Positions 23,641-35,890 are shown, numbered from the stretch's first letter. The stretch: DNA of 64,000 nucleotides from Talinum fruticosum (GCA_021018815.1 JAITYX010000047.1:1612001-1676000); one strand, 5' to 3'. Program-made: numbers and translations. Notes: a model not told the origin generated them from the letters alone.

Positions 23641-23651
23641 TTGAAAGAGTA

Positions 23652-23664
23652 GGTTATGATACCA
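23652..23664 (-). other. Sirevirus primer-binding site for initiator tRNA-Met
   Basis: The minus strand reads TGGTATCATAACC two bases inside the LTR end. Its first eight bases match the standard TGGTATCAGAGC site complementary to initiator tRNA-Met; the following bases have diverged. Confidence 0.75.
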
Positions 23665-23666
23665 AT

Positions 23667-25139
23667 TGAAGGTTTATTCCTGGAGAGTGTAAGTCACCCT
23701 AGAGGGGGTGAATAGGGTGATGAGGAAATTTAAAAAAATTAGACACTTGTTGATTGGAAAGTGATAAACAGCAGAGTCCGAGTCTAGATTGGACTCGAAA
23801 TGCAAACACTTAGATTTACATGGAAACCCTCATGGGGCGAGAAAATCACGGTCGGTGCTAATCTAAGCACCAAGTCAAATCCACTATTTTGAATCCTAAA
23901 ACAAAGGATTGACTCTACCATAATTGCTCCCTTAAACAATTCCTTACAATGTTTTCCTAAACTCGAAGTTCACTTATCCGATCTAGTACTTCCTAACCGA
24001 GGTAACCTTTACAATCAGGGGCAATGAGTTGAGTTAACCCTTATAGCTCAGTCAAGGAACCTTACTCGGAAAGTAAGACAAGAATGTGATCGACTACAAG
24101 GCTTTACAACTCGGAAAATATTAAATACGTGACTAAGAGTTGTAAATAGAAGATTGAATATGAAAATAATAACTTTTGCTCAAGTAATGTGTTTTGCAAT
24201 GATGTTCAGCAATCTTTTAGTCTTGTGAGGTGACTTCTATTTATATCCAACCAAGTAGAGTGACCGTTGAGTCTTGGTTCCGAACGAAAGTCTTCACTCG
24301 GTCGTTGTAACGGCTCTTCTAAGTCACTCGAAAAGATCTGTTGGGATGTGAACGTTGTGCAATGGCTCTTGGCTCCAAAAGATAGTCCAATCAACTGGCG
24401 TTGTTTGAAAAGTAAGGTGGAAACTACCGTTGAGCCAAGCGTTGGAGTTTTCCGATTTTAGAAGCGGACAACCCCGATACGGTGTCCGAGCTCTGTTCGA
24501 AGTAGATAAAGCTTGTCTATCGGTGATTGATGATTAGAAACCGGCTACTTTTGTATTTAAAAATGAGTTAGTCTCATTTGAATAACCTACAAAAGTAAAC
24601 CACTTTGGTTCTCAAAGTATAAAATACTTTAGTTAGACACGAGATAATAATTAAAGTAGGATAATTAAGTGTTTAATTATCGTAGGCCTATAAGAGTGGA
24701 ATTTTCGAGTCTAATATTCAATATACTCAAATTCCATCGAGTCAATCCTAAGGATGATCAAGTTAAACGAATAGAACATCGAGTATAACAACTTGCCCTG
24801 GTCAAATAATTCTAAACAAAATAAAACCGACTTAGAAAAGGAATTAACACTGTAATTCTCTTTGCATTGAAATATGCAATCGAACTCGGAATAAAAGTGT
24901 TAGAGAAATTATTTGAGCATGCAATATTTCTGAGTGATATCCGATTGAGTCGAAACATCGAGTGTAGAAGATATACAATAATGTGCTTTCTAAGTCGAGT
25001 AAGAAACTAATGAAGACTTATACGAGAGTTTCTATAATGCTCGTAATGACTTGACATCAAAACTTACGAGAAATAAGATTTATACTTGAGTTCTTTGTGT
25101 AATACTCAAAATGACTTAGAGTTATAATCCGATTATTCA
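23667..25139 (-). repeat. 5' LTR of the Sirevirus
   Basis: On the + strand the block starts TGAAGGTTTA next to the primer-binding site and ends GATTATTCA, giving inverted TGAA/TTCA ends and a length of 1473 bp. The inner edge contains the GTGAATAGGGTG / AGAGGGGGTG motif seen at Sirevirus LTR ends. The outer edge is set from the TTCA terminus only, because the partner LTR is missing and no target duplication can be checked. Confidence 0.7.
24238..24250 (-). promoter_or_regulatory. TATA box in the Sirevirus LTR
   Basis: The minus strand reads TTGGATATAAATAG, preceded by an upstream CAACGGTCACTC motif. Position within the LTR and orientation fit the element's own promoter. Confidence 0.55.
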
Positions 25140-27300
25140 GTTTCTAAAATTCCATCCATGGGTGCTGTGGTTAAGCACAAATTTGTTTCTTTTATCATAT
25201 ATTTTCTCAGGTCTCCAGAGCCTTAATAATATGTCCTTTTCTTCCAGACATGATAGGACTGCAGATAGTATTTGGAAGGAATGAAGTGAATATCTTATCC
25301 AACAAAGGGCAAGACAACTGCTCCAAAACAAACCCCGTAGGCCGTGATCTACTTGTGTTTCCCTACTGACAGTCCCGATTCATAGTTCTTGAAGTTTTCC
25401 AACATCGTACTATCATTACAAACTTCTTGCACGATTTTGGCCTCTTGTCTTTATTGCATCTTCATGATCTTTTCTTTATTGCGATTACTGTATATATTTA
25501 AATATCAGCTTAACTTATAATCATGAAATCACGTTATTTCCCTCTTCTAGCTAGTGCAAAACTGGCAAATCCATTTGATGAGGTTTTTTTCCCTTTTTTT
25601 TCAATAAGACCCCTTGATAGGTTCATCTAGGATTTATAATTTAAAATATCATGCAAAAATTTGTGCATAATTTGGCAGAATTATGAAGATTGATAGCATT
25701 TCATATATCGAATGAAAAATAGAAAAAATTATAAAGTTTTAGAGCGCAAAAAAATGGCCATGTTTATACAAACACTTACAAGAAATGTCTCTTGAATTAT
25801 CATTTCTATACCCAATATTTTGTTTTTTGTTTCTTTTTTGAAAGAAATTGGCATATTGTTTGCTATTGGTCCAAGTGGTGGCATTTCAGATCTTACAGTC
25901 AATGGTCTCTCAAGACATTCTATTCTGAGTGTAGCATATATATCATCTCAAATCATGGAATATATTGCCGCGGTCCCCCTTTTTCTGATCAAAAATCAAA
26001 AATATATTCTAAGATAAAAAGGTGCAAATTAGGGTGATTTTTCTTTTTCTTTTTTTTTTGCAGAAAAGAAGCAATTTGGAGCACCATGAAGAAAAAGAAT
26101 GGCATTTGCTTATTGGTTTCTTGTACATGCATGGTCTAATGGATTGAGTAGGGGGCAGGGCATATCTCAAAAGGTCATGAACAATATGTTCCTCTTTCTT
26201 TGTTTCACTTCATTAGATAATGATTCATAACTTTTTTCTGTAGCTTAATTTCTTTTATTACGTGAAAGATGTAGGTATTGACAATTTTTTTACACGAATA
26301 AGGTGTAAAAGTCGATATAAGTGGGATTTGTATCCAAATCTTTAGTGATAATTTTGAGAGACTTTACAAGTTGAGTTGATTAACACCCACAAATCTTAAT
26401 TAGTTATGTTTCACTCTGTTTGATTTGCTCAAATATGTCTGCCAATTTATAAAGTTCTGAAATTTCGATGAAAAATTCCAAAGATTCCATGCATAAGAAT
26501 AATCTTATTTGTTGTTGTAATATATAGATATAAACTTATAGATAAATTCGTGCATAAAGAGGCCTGAAATTATGCACATATTCAAAAATAGCATATCTGT
26601 TAGAATATTTGGGCCTATAGGGTGGGAGTTCGCTATACACAAGTGTTGAAATTTGCCTAAAGTTTTGAGTATACTTATAAAACAACAATATACCAAAATG
26701 TGGGTTCTACCCTCAATATAGTTTGGGAAGACTGAATATATGCAAAATTGCCTATGCAAGCGAAGTGATGGTGGATTCCATCAAAAGTCCATACCCTCAA
26801 GGATGTATGTATAGGACCACTGCTTCCCTAGAGGATGCAAAGTTGATTTTGCACTTCAATATATGTTATGACCTGTATTGTACTCGAAGAAGTGTCTAGC
26901 GGTTTGGCGAGCACTCCATCTGTCTTTCCAGTTGTTTGGGTTCAATTTTGGATAGTAATAAAAATTCTCACTTTGTGTGAGAGAGTTGTGGGATGTTTGA
27001 TGGACTTGAGTTTCGCTGGACTTTAATGGTCCCATTTTTCTTGAATACTTGTGACCCATTAAATTATCTATGCTACTTTAAAACTTTATTTATCCATTAT
27101 TTGTTGTTACATTTATCTCATTTAATTGGTTAATAAATTTAATCGTACAATATTTAATTAATAAGGTAATTTTCATTACCAAGGAAGAAAGTAAACTACA
27201 TACTTTAGCTGGATATTATACGTGAAATTTGCTATATATCTAATAAAAATAGTACATATTATATTGATCACATAATAAATGAAAAGCATTAGTTTATTCT
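25140..27300. other. Intergenic stretch without an assignable gene
   Basis: No protein family is recognised. Short open frames exist (for example 25820-26017 on the + strand, with a hydrophobic C-terminal half), but none has a partner exon or known motif. Poly-T runs lie near 25587-25601 and 26041-26060. The right end leads into the region downstream of the glutaredoxin gene. Confidence 0.5.
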
Positions 27301-27313
27301 GCTGAACCGGCCT

Positions 27314-27640
27314 TCAACCTTGCAGGGCGTTACTTCCCTGTTGCTCGTAGTGCTTGATCAAGGGGACGAGCTTCCCACTTAGGTGAAGGGACATGATCTC
27401 GTTGGTCGACCCCATGAATTTGCCCCCAATAAACACGGCTGGGGCGGGGCTGCTCCACCCAGTATAATTCATGAGGGCCATCTCCATGTTCCTCCCTTCA
27501 GGGTCATGATCCATCTCATAGACCAAGGGGTTAACCCTGAGCTCTTGGAACAAGAAGTTGATAGTGTACCCGAGGCAACACGAACTCTTGCTGAAGATCA
27601 CAACCCCGTGCTCTGCAGCCACCCTATTGATCTTATCCAT
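27314..27640 (-). CDS. CC-type (ROXY-like) glutaredoxin
   Basis: The frame encodes 108 residues without an intron, the usual size and structure for the plant-specific CC-type glutaredoxins. These work with TGA transcription factors and glutathione in nucleus and cytosol. The start was placed at MDKINRV because family members begin a few residues before VVIFSKSSCC; an upstream in-frame ATG (27706) would add 22 residues without family likeness. Residues 13-22 read VVIFSKSSCC. The active site is C21-C22-L-G, where CCMC, CCLC or CCMS is usual. The glutathione-binding part PAVFIGGKFMGS (67-78) and the helix EIMSLHLSGKLVPLI (81-95) are intact. The C-terminus is SNALQG and lacks the ALWL motif of many ROXY proteins. 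It appears to be the only intact host gene in the window. Confidence 0.88.
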   Translation of the reverse strand: MDKINRVAAEHGVVIFSKSSCCLGYTINFLFQELRVNPLVYEMDHDPEGRNMEMALMNYTGWSSPAPAVFIGGKFMGSTNEIMSLHLSGKLVPLIKHYEQQGSNALQG

Positions 27641-27902
27641 CTTGGTCGATGTATGGTTTTGAAAAGCACAGATTAAAAGAGTAGAGTAAAAAGGGTCTTG
27701 TGGCACAACTTGGGGGTATAACTCTCGTTATGCCACAAGACCCGGGAACTTATGAGCCTACTCAGCCGATCTTCTTCAGTAGTACGTACAGGATATTTTT
27801 CTATACTGGAGGCAAATTGATAGGGGCAAATATGGGAAAGAAGGGAAATGGAAGAGGTGTTTGAAGCTTGGGTTGATGGAAGTTTGCACGCCCCAAATGA
27901 AC

Positions 27903-27912
27903 CATTTATAAG
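27903..27912 (-). promoter_or_regulatory. Probable TATA box of the glutaredoxin gene
   Basis: The minus strand reads CCCTTATAAATGG about 265 bases upstream of the chosen ATG, implying a 5' leader of roughly 230 bases. No other TATA-like element of similar quality lies between it and the start. Confidence 0.45.
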
Positions 27913-27915
27913 GGG

Positions 27916-29040
27916 TAGCTCGTTTGAGCATAGATGCTTAAAAGGTTGTAAAGTTGCTTTCTAGGAGATTGGAACTTGTGTGTGTAGTTAATTTCTCTCG
28001 AAATGAACCCAAGTTGCTTGGCTGAATGACATATATACTTTGAACAAAAAAAAAATTATGTGCTCATAAACCTAATTAATGGTGGCTTTGAGAGCTAAAA
28101 GTGATGATTATCTAAGCACCAATTTGTGTGGTTTCTTGACAGAATGATGGTGACCGCAATTATATGTTATTACTGGCTCATTAAACAAAAAAAAAAGTAT
28201 TTCTTTTAAAGGGATTTTCTGTGTTTTTCACCAGATTCCAAAAACTCTGTTGCAGCTCTGTATTCTTTTTATGAGGGGGTAAGGAAGAATTATCAGGATT
28301 AGAGTTCCTTTTTTCTTTTCCTTTTTATTTTTGGGGGTGTGGGGGTGTGATTCTGTGTTGGGTGTGTGCCCACCAACACCAACTTGCCCTGATTCTTCCC
28401 AACACGTAAAAAGCTTGCAAGATTCTGTGTTTTCTTATGGTTGCCGTTGGTTATACCCTTTTGAAATACATCTCATAAATCCATGCCTTATGATTTTACT
28501 CCAACTTCATAGGAAGCTAGCTGTTTTCATGTTGTCAAACATGCAGTACTATGAGCTGTAACTTAATGTTATTAAGCACCACACAATCGACTGAGTTCTT
28601 TTTTCTGATAAGAAATCCTGGAATATAACTCAAATAAAAGCTTGAATTGATGATTGAAAGGTTCTACATAGGTTTATACTCTAACATATTTCGTCATGCT
28701 AATGGTATCGAAATCTTTTTCAATATGAGATTTTATATTTAAATCTCAACAGCCTCCCATATTAAATTATTACATAAGGTAAGGGAAGGGCCTTTGTAGC
28801 ATCCACGATTCAAGCTACAAAAATCATTTATATTAGAGAGCGTATTAAAGTATATAACTATTTTGAACCTTTAACTCTAAGTTTAAGCTTTGATTTGAGT
28901 AAGTTCTTGTATACCAGCTACCTTCATAACCAAATGTGTTGGATATAACAATTCAAATAAGTTTCAATGAATAGATTTCTATGGTGTCAAATACGCTATT
29001 TACTTTAAGTGGTGTTCAATTTGACATGATAAAATATAGC
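27916..29040. other. Upstream intergenic region of the glutaredoxin gene
   Basis: No coding similarity is seen. A G-rich stretch (28332-28349, GGGGGTGTGGGGGTGTG) and several A runs are present. Regulatory sequence for the glutaredoxin gene is likely to lie in the part nearest 27916, but no specific factor-binding site can be claimed. Confidence 0.45.
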
Positions 29041-29044
29041 TAAT

Positions 29045-30525
29045 CATCATGAGTAGACCCGGTAAAACCGATTTGACCCGAAAATCCGACTTAAACCCAT
29101 CCGAAAATTTTGAGTTTTGAACACGATTTTCTTGACTTGAACCTGAAAAAAACCGAAAAACCCGCAAATTAGCAGGTAAAACCCAACTCGAATCCGTTTC
29201 AAGGTAATAAAAACAACAATTTTAGTTTCGTGGTTTGTTGATTGAATGTTTTATGCTTATTATATAATTTTCCTTTCACTTTATCACTCTTTTAATAATA
29301 GTTATTTATTATATTACATAATTTGGAGAAACCTTCCATAAGCTACCGCAACCATTTACAACGAACACTAATACTATTTCCTTTATTAACTTTTTTCTCA
29401 TACAAAAACATTATATACAAAACTTATGCATAGTAAAATTTTAATAAAATATGTTTGAATTTAAATAGTGTGATATATTAAAAATATTAAAAGTGTATTA
29501 GTTATACAGTTGTATTTTGGTCAATTGAATATGCCTAGTAACATCTTAAATAATATATTTTTATTTTAGAGAAATAATATTACTATAATAATGCAAAAAT
29601 TTGATGTTATAATTAAAATAATAATTTTAATTTATTGTAAATTTCTAATTCTCATTTATTTCAAATTATTTTAGCTTTACTTGAACAATACCACCTAAGA
29701 TGGACAGTGGGCCGATTTAAAATGGACTTAAATTTTCCTAGTAAATAAAATGGGTAGGTTGAATGTACCTAAATCAATCGTTTCTCAATTTGTTTTAAAA
29801 TGAAATAAATATGTTAAAACCTCCTTAGTATTACATAAAAGATGAAATAAACATAAAAACTATAAACGAATCATTACCGGAAGAACTCATTACTCCCTCT
29901 GTTTCAAAATACATATCGTTTTAAGGTGATGTGAGAATACCAAGGAAATACAAAATTCATTACAAATTTTGTGTTAAAAGACCAAGTTACCGAAAATATA
30001 GAAAATTAATTAAAAAAGAGAAACAAGGCAATTAATAAGGATAAAATTGGTAAACTAATAATTAATATGTCATTGGAATTATAAAGTGACAAGTATTGTG
30101 AAACGAGAAAAGTTAGTTAAAGTGACATGTATTTTGAAACGAAGGGAGTATTATTAACCCAACCTTTCGTTGACCCTATTTAAATGGGTCAAATGATCAA
30201 GTCGCTCGACTTAATGGGGTTTTCACGTAAATATCATAATGAAAATTTTGAAAATTTTTAATATTGGTTTTAGAAAATTATAAAAATATTATACTTTCTT
30301 TTGTAAAACTATGGGCAATTTTAAGCAAAAATATGCTGAATTTTTATATTAAAAAAAATTGATCAAAAAGGTGCTATCAACTCGTTGAGTCAACCCGAAA
30401 CCCATATAACCCGATATAAGACTGTCCGTATTTTATTCGAACTCGAAATACACCCGACTCATATTTTACCCAAACTCAAATACACCCGACCCGTATTTTA
30501 TCCGCCCGTCCAAATTGACAGGTTT
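29045..30525. mobile_element. Old non-coding repeat with ACCCGAC-rich ends
   Basis: The left edge (29050-29180) and right edge (30375-30525) are both rich in ACCCGA/ACCCGACC words, and the middle is very AT-rich. The right edge read in reverse starts ATTAAACCTGTCAATTTGG, a common opening of widespread plant non-coding repeats. No coding capacity is seen. Similar words recur near 52140-52440 and 55150-55370. The superfamily (hAT-like or other) cannot be settled here. Confidence 0.35.
29893..30148. mobile_element. Stowaway MITE (Tc1/mariner type)
   Basis: The ends CTCCCTCTGTTTCAAAATAC (29893) and, in reverse complement, CTCCCTTCGTTTCAAAATAC (to 30148) form the classical Stowaway terminal inverted repeat. 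TA dinucleotides flank both sides (29891-29892 and 30149-30150). Length is 256 bp and the interior is non-coding, as expected. It is nested in the older repeat at 29045-30525. Confidence 0.9.
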
Positions 30526-30529
30526 AATC

Positions 30530-32480
30530 TTGAGTAAACTCACCTCTCATATACTTATAGGGTGAGCAGCAATTTCTAAGATGTATTGGCCTAGTTTGCC
30601 CTCTCCCCTTCTCATTTCACCTTACATTAGTAACCCTGTATAGGGTCTAATGAGAATAGACAGTTAAAAAATTAAAACACTGATCAACGATCCTAAACAT
30701 TTAGTCCTAATAAATTAGGATACGATGGAACCCTTTGTATTTGCCAAATCATTTATTCTGTCTACTCTCCAAGCTTTACGGAAAAAATGACATAGATCAC
30801 TGCTAGTGTTGATTTGAGATTGGCTAGCAGCCAAAAGTGTTGATGATAAAATATGTAGAGCAAGCTAAGCAAGGCAGCTAAGTAATTTTAGAATTACTTT
30901 AATATATGTGTTTTGTGAAGCTAAGTTTTGGTGGGCCTTTTGAAATCCTAACACCTTCAAACATTGACATGCACATTTATTTAATATATGCACAACGGAA
31001 ATCCTATAGTTATGGATACATTTTCTTTTAAGAAAATGACGTAGAAAATGACCTTTTGCGGGTTGAACAAGTTCCTTATCACCTTGGCCTCTCCTCTATA
31101 ATTTTAAATCCCGCGTGGAAGCCTAATAAGCGAAAGAAGGCGCATTGAAAGGTCAAGTCATTCCTCAACTGGAAATTATATTATTATAATAATTTTATGT
31201 GTTTTTTTTTTAAATCTTTGATGGATCTCCTATTTAGGGAGTGATACTACTATTGATCCATAAAATATAAAAATATTCCATTACATAGTTTATTGATTCA
31301 TAAATCAAATTTAAATAAGAGACCTTAAGAGGAACAAATTAGTGACAACTGAATTAAACAAATCCATATTGAATAATCATATATAGCCAAGTTATCAAGC
31401 CGCAGAAAGAAACATTTAAATTATGCTTTGTGAGGGTTGGAAAGCATATATTCTTTGATTTAGAAAAGTTGGCATTGAGTATCTTTGCTTATATTAGTGC
31501 CATTTTATAGCCACATTGAATGTGAATCTAAATTGAACAAGTTATCTTTCGTTCATTTGTAAGGGCATAAATTGGTACGGTTATGCATATTTAAATGAAT
31601 TATGGGATTTTGATTCTTGTCTATGTAATAATCAATTTTTTCACTTGAAATATGTGCAGCCGTGCTCAATTTAATTGAAAGTTAATTTCTTTTTAAAATT
31701 AAGTATAGCAAGGTTGGCACTTGAACAGATAGTACCATGTTGATTTTTCCACACAAATATTTCGTTGTTTTTTTTAAGCACAAATATTGATATAGATGAT
31801 ATTTAAATTCAAGTCTTCTATAACAACTTTTAAAGACATTATTATTTGAACCAACTAACACCCATAATTATTTTTTATATAGTGACCTATAATGATCAGT
31901 TATGTCTAAAACTAAACTTGTCCTTTAAATTTAAAAATAAACCAAATACGATTCCATTACCTAACTCCGAGAACTCAATGCTCACTCATTAATTCCCTTA
32001 GTTGGAAAGAAAATCTTTTCCTTTATATTGCCCCTTGGTGAGAGCTTTTTGCCATAACATGGTCATTTCATTGGTTGATGTGGAGACCTATTAGAGTTGG
32101 TTTTATTTAGTTACTAGTTTGAGGCACAGCAGATCCATTAAGTAAAATAGAACAGAAAATAGCAAATTTATATCAAGAGAGCAAGCGAAAAGATCAAACC
32201 TCCCATTGCTTACCTTGGAATTTAGGGTGGGTGAGAAGACAACTAGACATGTGAATACCGGTAGTTGTAGTAGAAAGGACGGATTTCTTGAAACTAAACC
32301 GAAACCATATACGAAAATTAACTAATTAAAGTAGATTTTTTTTCAAAAAAGAAACAATTATGGAGAGAGGAGATAGATAAAGAATTATGGATCTTTTCGA
32401 GGACTAACCATTGTTGCCTCAAAAAAGAAAAACCACAGCAGATGTGTACAGGTTAAAATTTCTAGCATAATTGTATTCTT
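30530..32480. other. AT-rich intergenic DNA
   Basis: No gene, RNA or element end could be supported. Short A and T runs are scattered throughout. The stretch ends at a GA-rich microsatellite region. Confidence 0.5.
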
Positions 32481-32485
32481 GACAC

Positions 32486-32635
32486 AGAGAGAGAGAGACA
32501 GAGAGAGAGGCAGAAATTGTCTCAACCTGGATTGGACGGAGAGGAGGACGGAGCCGGAGACGGTCGGCATCGGACGGCGGGCGATGGAGACCTAATCAAA
32601 AACCCTTTTTTTTTCTCTGCATTGAAAGGGGAATA

Positions 32636-32693
<58 letters not shown>

Positions 32694-32740
32694 AGAGGTT
32701 TTCGGAACCTGGATTGGACGAAGAGAAGGGCGACGGAGGT
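32486..32740. repeat. GATA/GA microsatellites inside a duplicated segment
   Basis: A (GATA)3 then (GA)21 tract runs from about 32636 to 32690, and a shorter GA tract lies at 32486-32509. Each GA tract is followed at similar spacing by a related segment, CCTGGATTGGACGGAGAGGA (32526) and CCTGGATTGGACGAAGAGAA (32708). The block thus appears to be a tandem duplication of about 180 bp with different repeat expansion. Confidence 0.7.
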
Positions 32741-33199
32741 TTGTGTCTTGTGTTTTGTTCACGATCTTCCATGCACCAAGAAATAAGATTAGTAACACTT
32801 GATAAAGACTTTATTTCCTCTTGGTTGGTTTTTGCCACAGGTTCCTCTCAAGGGCAACTTCTTTTATGCCCGTTGACCACTTTCTTGGTTTCTTTCTTCT
32901 TCCTCTTAGAATGCAAGCCATGTTACTTGGGCGAAGAACATAAACATGCTAGTAACTTCATCTTCCTTCTTCCTCAATCTATCCATTTAGATTGATGGTT
33001 CTACTATAACTATTAAAGCAACATCCTCTTCTATATCAACTTAGTTTTTCTTAACAGATGGGAAACTTACCATTTCATTACCTTTCCCATAAGTTTGGTT
33101 CAATGGGCAACTATTTCTCCTATCTCCAGCTACCGGACCTCAAGTTTGGAAGAACAAACAAACCCTATTTTCTTACCATTGATGAGATTTTCGTAGTCC

Positions 33200-33956
33200 C
33201 TTCTTGAAATTTTTATGAGGCTTCCTAATCGACGTTTATTTGAGAACGTGATGAAATCTTCCTTGTCCCTACCATATTGGTTCCCACCATGAACAAAAGT
33301 ACGAGTCATTGGCAGCGGGACTTGTTCTTACTAACAAATGGGGACTCCTCCCCAAGAGTTTCTGTGTGTTTGATGAGCTTAAACTATCATTGTCAACCTC
33401 CATGTCACTGGCCCGAAAAGAATGACCATTCTGACTTGGTAGATTATTGACACTTGCCACATCAAGCTCAACGTCCAATTGGTTTTCAACCTTGTCCTAA
33501 AACTCTAAAAATGGTTTCTTCTTGCATTGGATATGGAGTGGGTCAAAAACATCCTTCCCCTTATCCTAAATCTCTATAGCAAGGGGAAATTCATTATTAG
33601 AACTTGATCCATACTTTTCTTCTATCTTCTTGAACTCTTTAATAATATACTTGTTTTATGGTTCAAATTTAAAAGCTATTTTGAGATCCATTCTATCATT
33701 CTTACTCATGTTTAAGTTGATATAAGTTAGAGTTCTCCTATATCTTGCTTTGACATTATAAGGATCAAATCTCATTGCCAAATCACAATTCTCAATAGCT
33801 TTGTCAAAATCGTTAAGTCTCAACCAACATGCAGCTAAATTTAAATTGAGAGTAACTCCTAACTCAAACATCAATTCTGCATCTTGGGCGCAAATCGGAT
33901 CCCCAACACATAAAAATTGTAGGGCTCTATAATACATGAGAATTGCCTTGGGATAT
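33200..33956 (-). pseudogene. TPR-domain protein gene, 3' part, cut by a CACTA insertion
   Basis: The minus strand continues the TPR gene whose start lies at 42959-43110. It encodes REYPKAILMYYRALQFLCVG, the second half of one TPR unit, then a second unit: LNLNLAACWLRLNDFDKAIE, NCDLAMRFDPYNVKARYRRT. The next segment is DLKIAFKFEPNNKEV. The NLAACWLRL and VKARYRR motifs are typical of co-chaperone-like TPR domains that bind Hsp90/Hsp70 tails. Stops follow downstream (for example near 33570), with a serine-rich open segment at 33478-33269. It is a broken gene; the family beyond 'TPR' is not identified. Confidence 0.65.
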
Positions 33957-35170
33957 TCTTAGGCCACTTTTAACGACGGTTCTTTAACGATGGTTAAAAG
34001 GACAAACCATCATGAAAAATGGACCGGTGATATTTTTGTAAATACCAAGCGATTGTTTAACACAAATAAAGAACCGTCATCATATTTATTACTTAATACA
34101 TTTAACGACGGTTCTCTTAAAAAACCGTCGTCATATGTTTTTCAAATGTAATCTAAAAACCCGAGAACATACCTGCTATTTCCACGCCCACTCATCTGCT
34201 CTCTACTCTCGATCTTATCGCTTTCTACGATTTCTCTCCTCCACTACTACCTCAGATTTGGAACATAGATTCCTCGCCGATCGACTTGAATTGGTAAGCC
34301 CACTTACATCTTCGCCGTTGTAGTTTCCTCTTTCTTAATCTTTCATTTCTTCATAGTTTCCTCTCGTCTCTTTTAAGTGTAGATCTCCTCAAACTAATTC
34401 TCGTTGTGAAGGCTCTCCTCACCCTTGTCGTTGTCGGTTCTTACGTATGAATTTCTATCCTTTCTTATTTTTCGCTTTAAGTTCTTTACAAAATCTATTA
34501 TAGTTAAATATTGAATGTATTTGCGGTAATTATGTGAATCTTGAGAATGTGGATAATATTTGAGATTGTTGAAATGTTGAATCTTTGTTGAAAATGTTGA
34601 ATATTGAGAATGTGGATAACATTGTTTAGTTTATTAAGTTAAAAATTCATGAAATGTTTGAGATTTTGAGAAATGGGTTTAGGAGTTTAGGATTTAATTA
34701 TAGCGAAATAGAATGATAGTTAAGGATGGTAGATCGAAAGAGTGCATCCAAATTTGTTTAGGATTTTAGAGAAATAAAAAGATAATTTGGATATAGGGTC
34801 ATCCCCAAAAAACCTTCTCATAAAGATAAATTTGTATCCAAATTTATTTATTTTGATGAGATGATGTTGGGATGGACTCATTTATATATTCAATTATCGA
34901 AATTGGCATCTAAATATGTTTAGAGTTTAGAGAAATAGAAATATTTATGGTTTAGGCTTTGGGAAAATAGAAAAATTTGTGGTTTAGGGTTTAAGGATTA
35001 AAATGGAGAAAATATAAATGTGAAAATATAAAAAATTGGAAAGGTATTTGGATATAGGGATCTCCCCAAGTACTTGTCATCAAGATAAATTTTTTATGAA
35101 ATTTATTTATTATTTTGATGAGTTGATGTTGGGGTGAACTAATTTATCCAATTATCTCAATTTTCGATTT

Positions 35171-35775
35171 CCTTTTTGGTTGCAAGTTTGTTGTATTATA
35201 CATGATCGTAAAGTAGAGGCCATGATTTTTTTTTAAAGTTTACATAATTCATAAGTTAATAATGAGATATGAATGAAATGTTGAAACCATCAATTTAGTT
35301 TGCTTTAACGATCGAAGACATAACAGGAACTAGAATTCCTTTGTTGTGATTAACAATGAGGTCGGTTTTACAAGACAAAATATGAAGTGTACATGCAACA
35401 TAGGTTGATCCACAAAGAAGGGTGGAAGGTCGATGAGTCAAATGGAAATAAAATAGAAACAAAAGGTGATAAACAATGGCTATCGTTTATGACCTTTTGT
35501 TTCTATTTGACTCATTGATCCTTCTACCCTTATTTGTTGATCGGCTTATGTTGCATGTACATTTCATGTTTTTGTCTTATAAAACCAACCTCATTGTTAA
35601 TCAAAACAAGAGAATTCTGATTCCTGTTATGTCTTGGGTTGTTAAAGGAAATTAAAGGAGTGACCTCAACATGTCATTCATAATTTCATTATTGTTTTAT
35701 GAATTACGTAAACTTCAAATAAAATCATGTCTAGTTTATGATAAATGTATAATACATCAAAATTGGAAGCAAAAA

Positions 35776-35780
<5 letters not shown>
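35171..35780. repeat. Long foldback (about 300-bp arms) in the CACTA 5' region
   Basis: The left arm (35171-35472) and the reverse complement of the right arm (35485-35780) align throughout, with matching landmarks such as GTTGTATTATACATGAT / GATGTATTATACATTTAT, AAGACATAACAGGAA, ATTAACAATGAGGT and GTACATGCAACATA. The loop is only about a dozen bases. Similarity is high (roughly 85 per cent by eye in the inner half). Related foldbacks sit at 37436-37843 and 59893-60237. Confidence 0.85.
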
Positions 35781-35781
<1 letters not shown>

Positions 35782-35866
<85 letters not shown>

Positions 35867-35890
35867 AGAGAGAGAGAGAGAGAGAGAGAG
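35782..35890. repeat. (TA)n followed by (GA)n microsatellite
   Basis: A TA run of about 83 bases (35782-35864) is followed at once by a GA run (35866-35890). It directly abuts the right arm of the foldback. A TA run also follows the related foldback at 37848-37880. Confidence 0.95.

Larger units (their letters stand above)
8225..25139 (-). mobile_element. Ty1/copia Sirevirus with two younger retroelements nested inside
   Basis: Reading the minus strand, the order is LTR (25139-23667), primer-binding site, gag, protease and integrase (23640-20669), the integrase-to-RT linker (17976-17538), then reverse transcriptase and the start of RNase H (9396-8225). The gaps are occupied by two separate insertions with exact 5-bp target duplications. 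Sirevirus assignment rests on the gag with its coiled-coil region, including the residues FIQGLDMLFGS and EELGFNEE, and on the LTR end with its CACCCCCTCTAGGGTGAC motif next to the primer-binding site. The element is truncated inside RNase H, and its 3' LTR was not found. Several frameshifts and stops are present. Confidence 0.85.

Noticed and set aside
28331..28561. 76-residue open frame near the glutaredoxin gene
   Set aside because: It starts in a G-rich low-complexity stretch and has no family resemblance.
32592..32838. Open frames with long Ser-Leu runs
   Set aside because: They are produced by the CT/GA microsatellite; no conserved protein part is attached.
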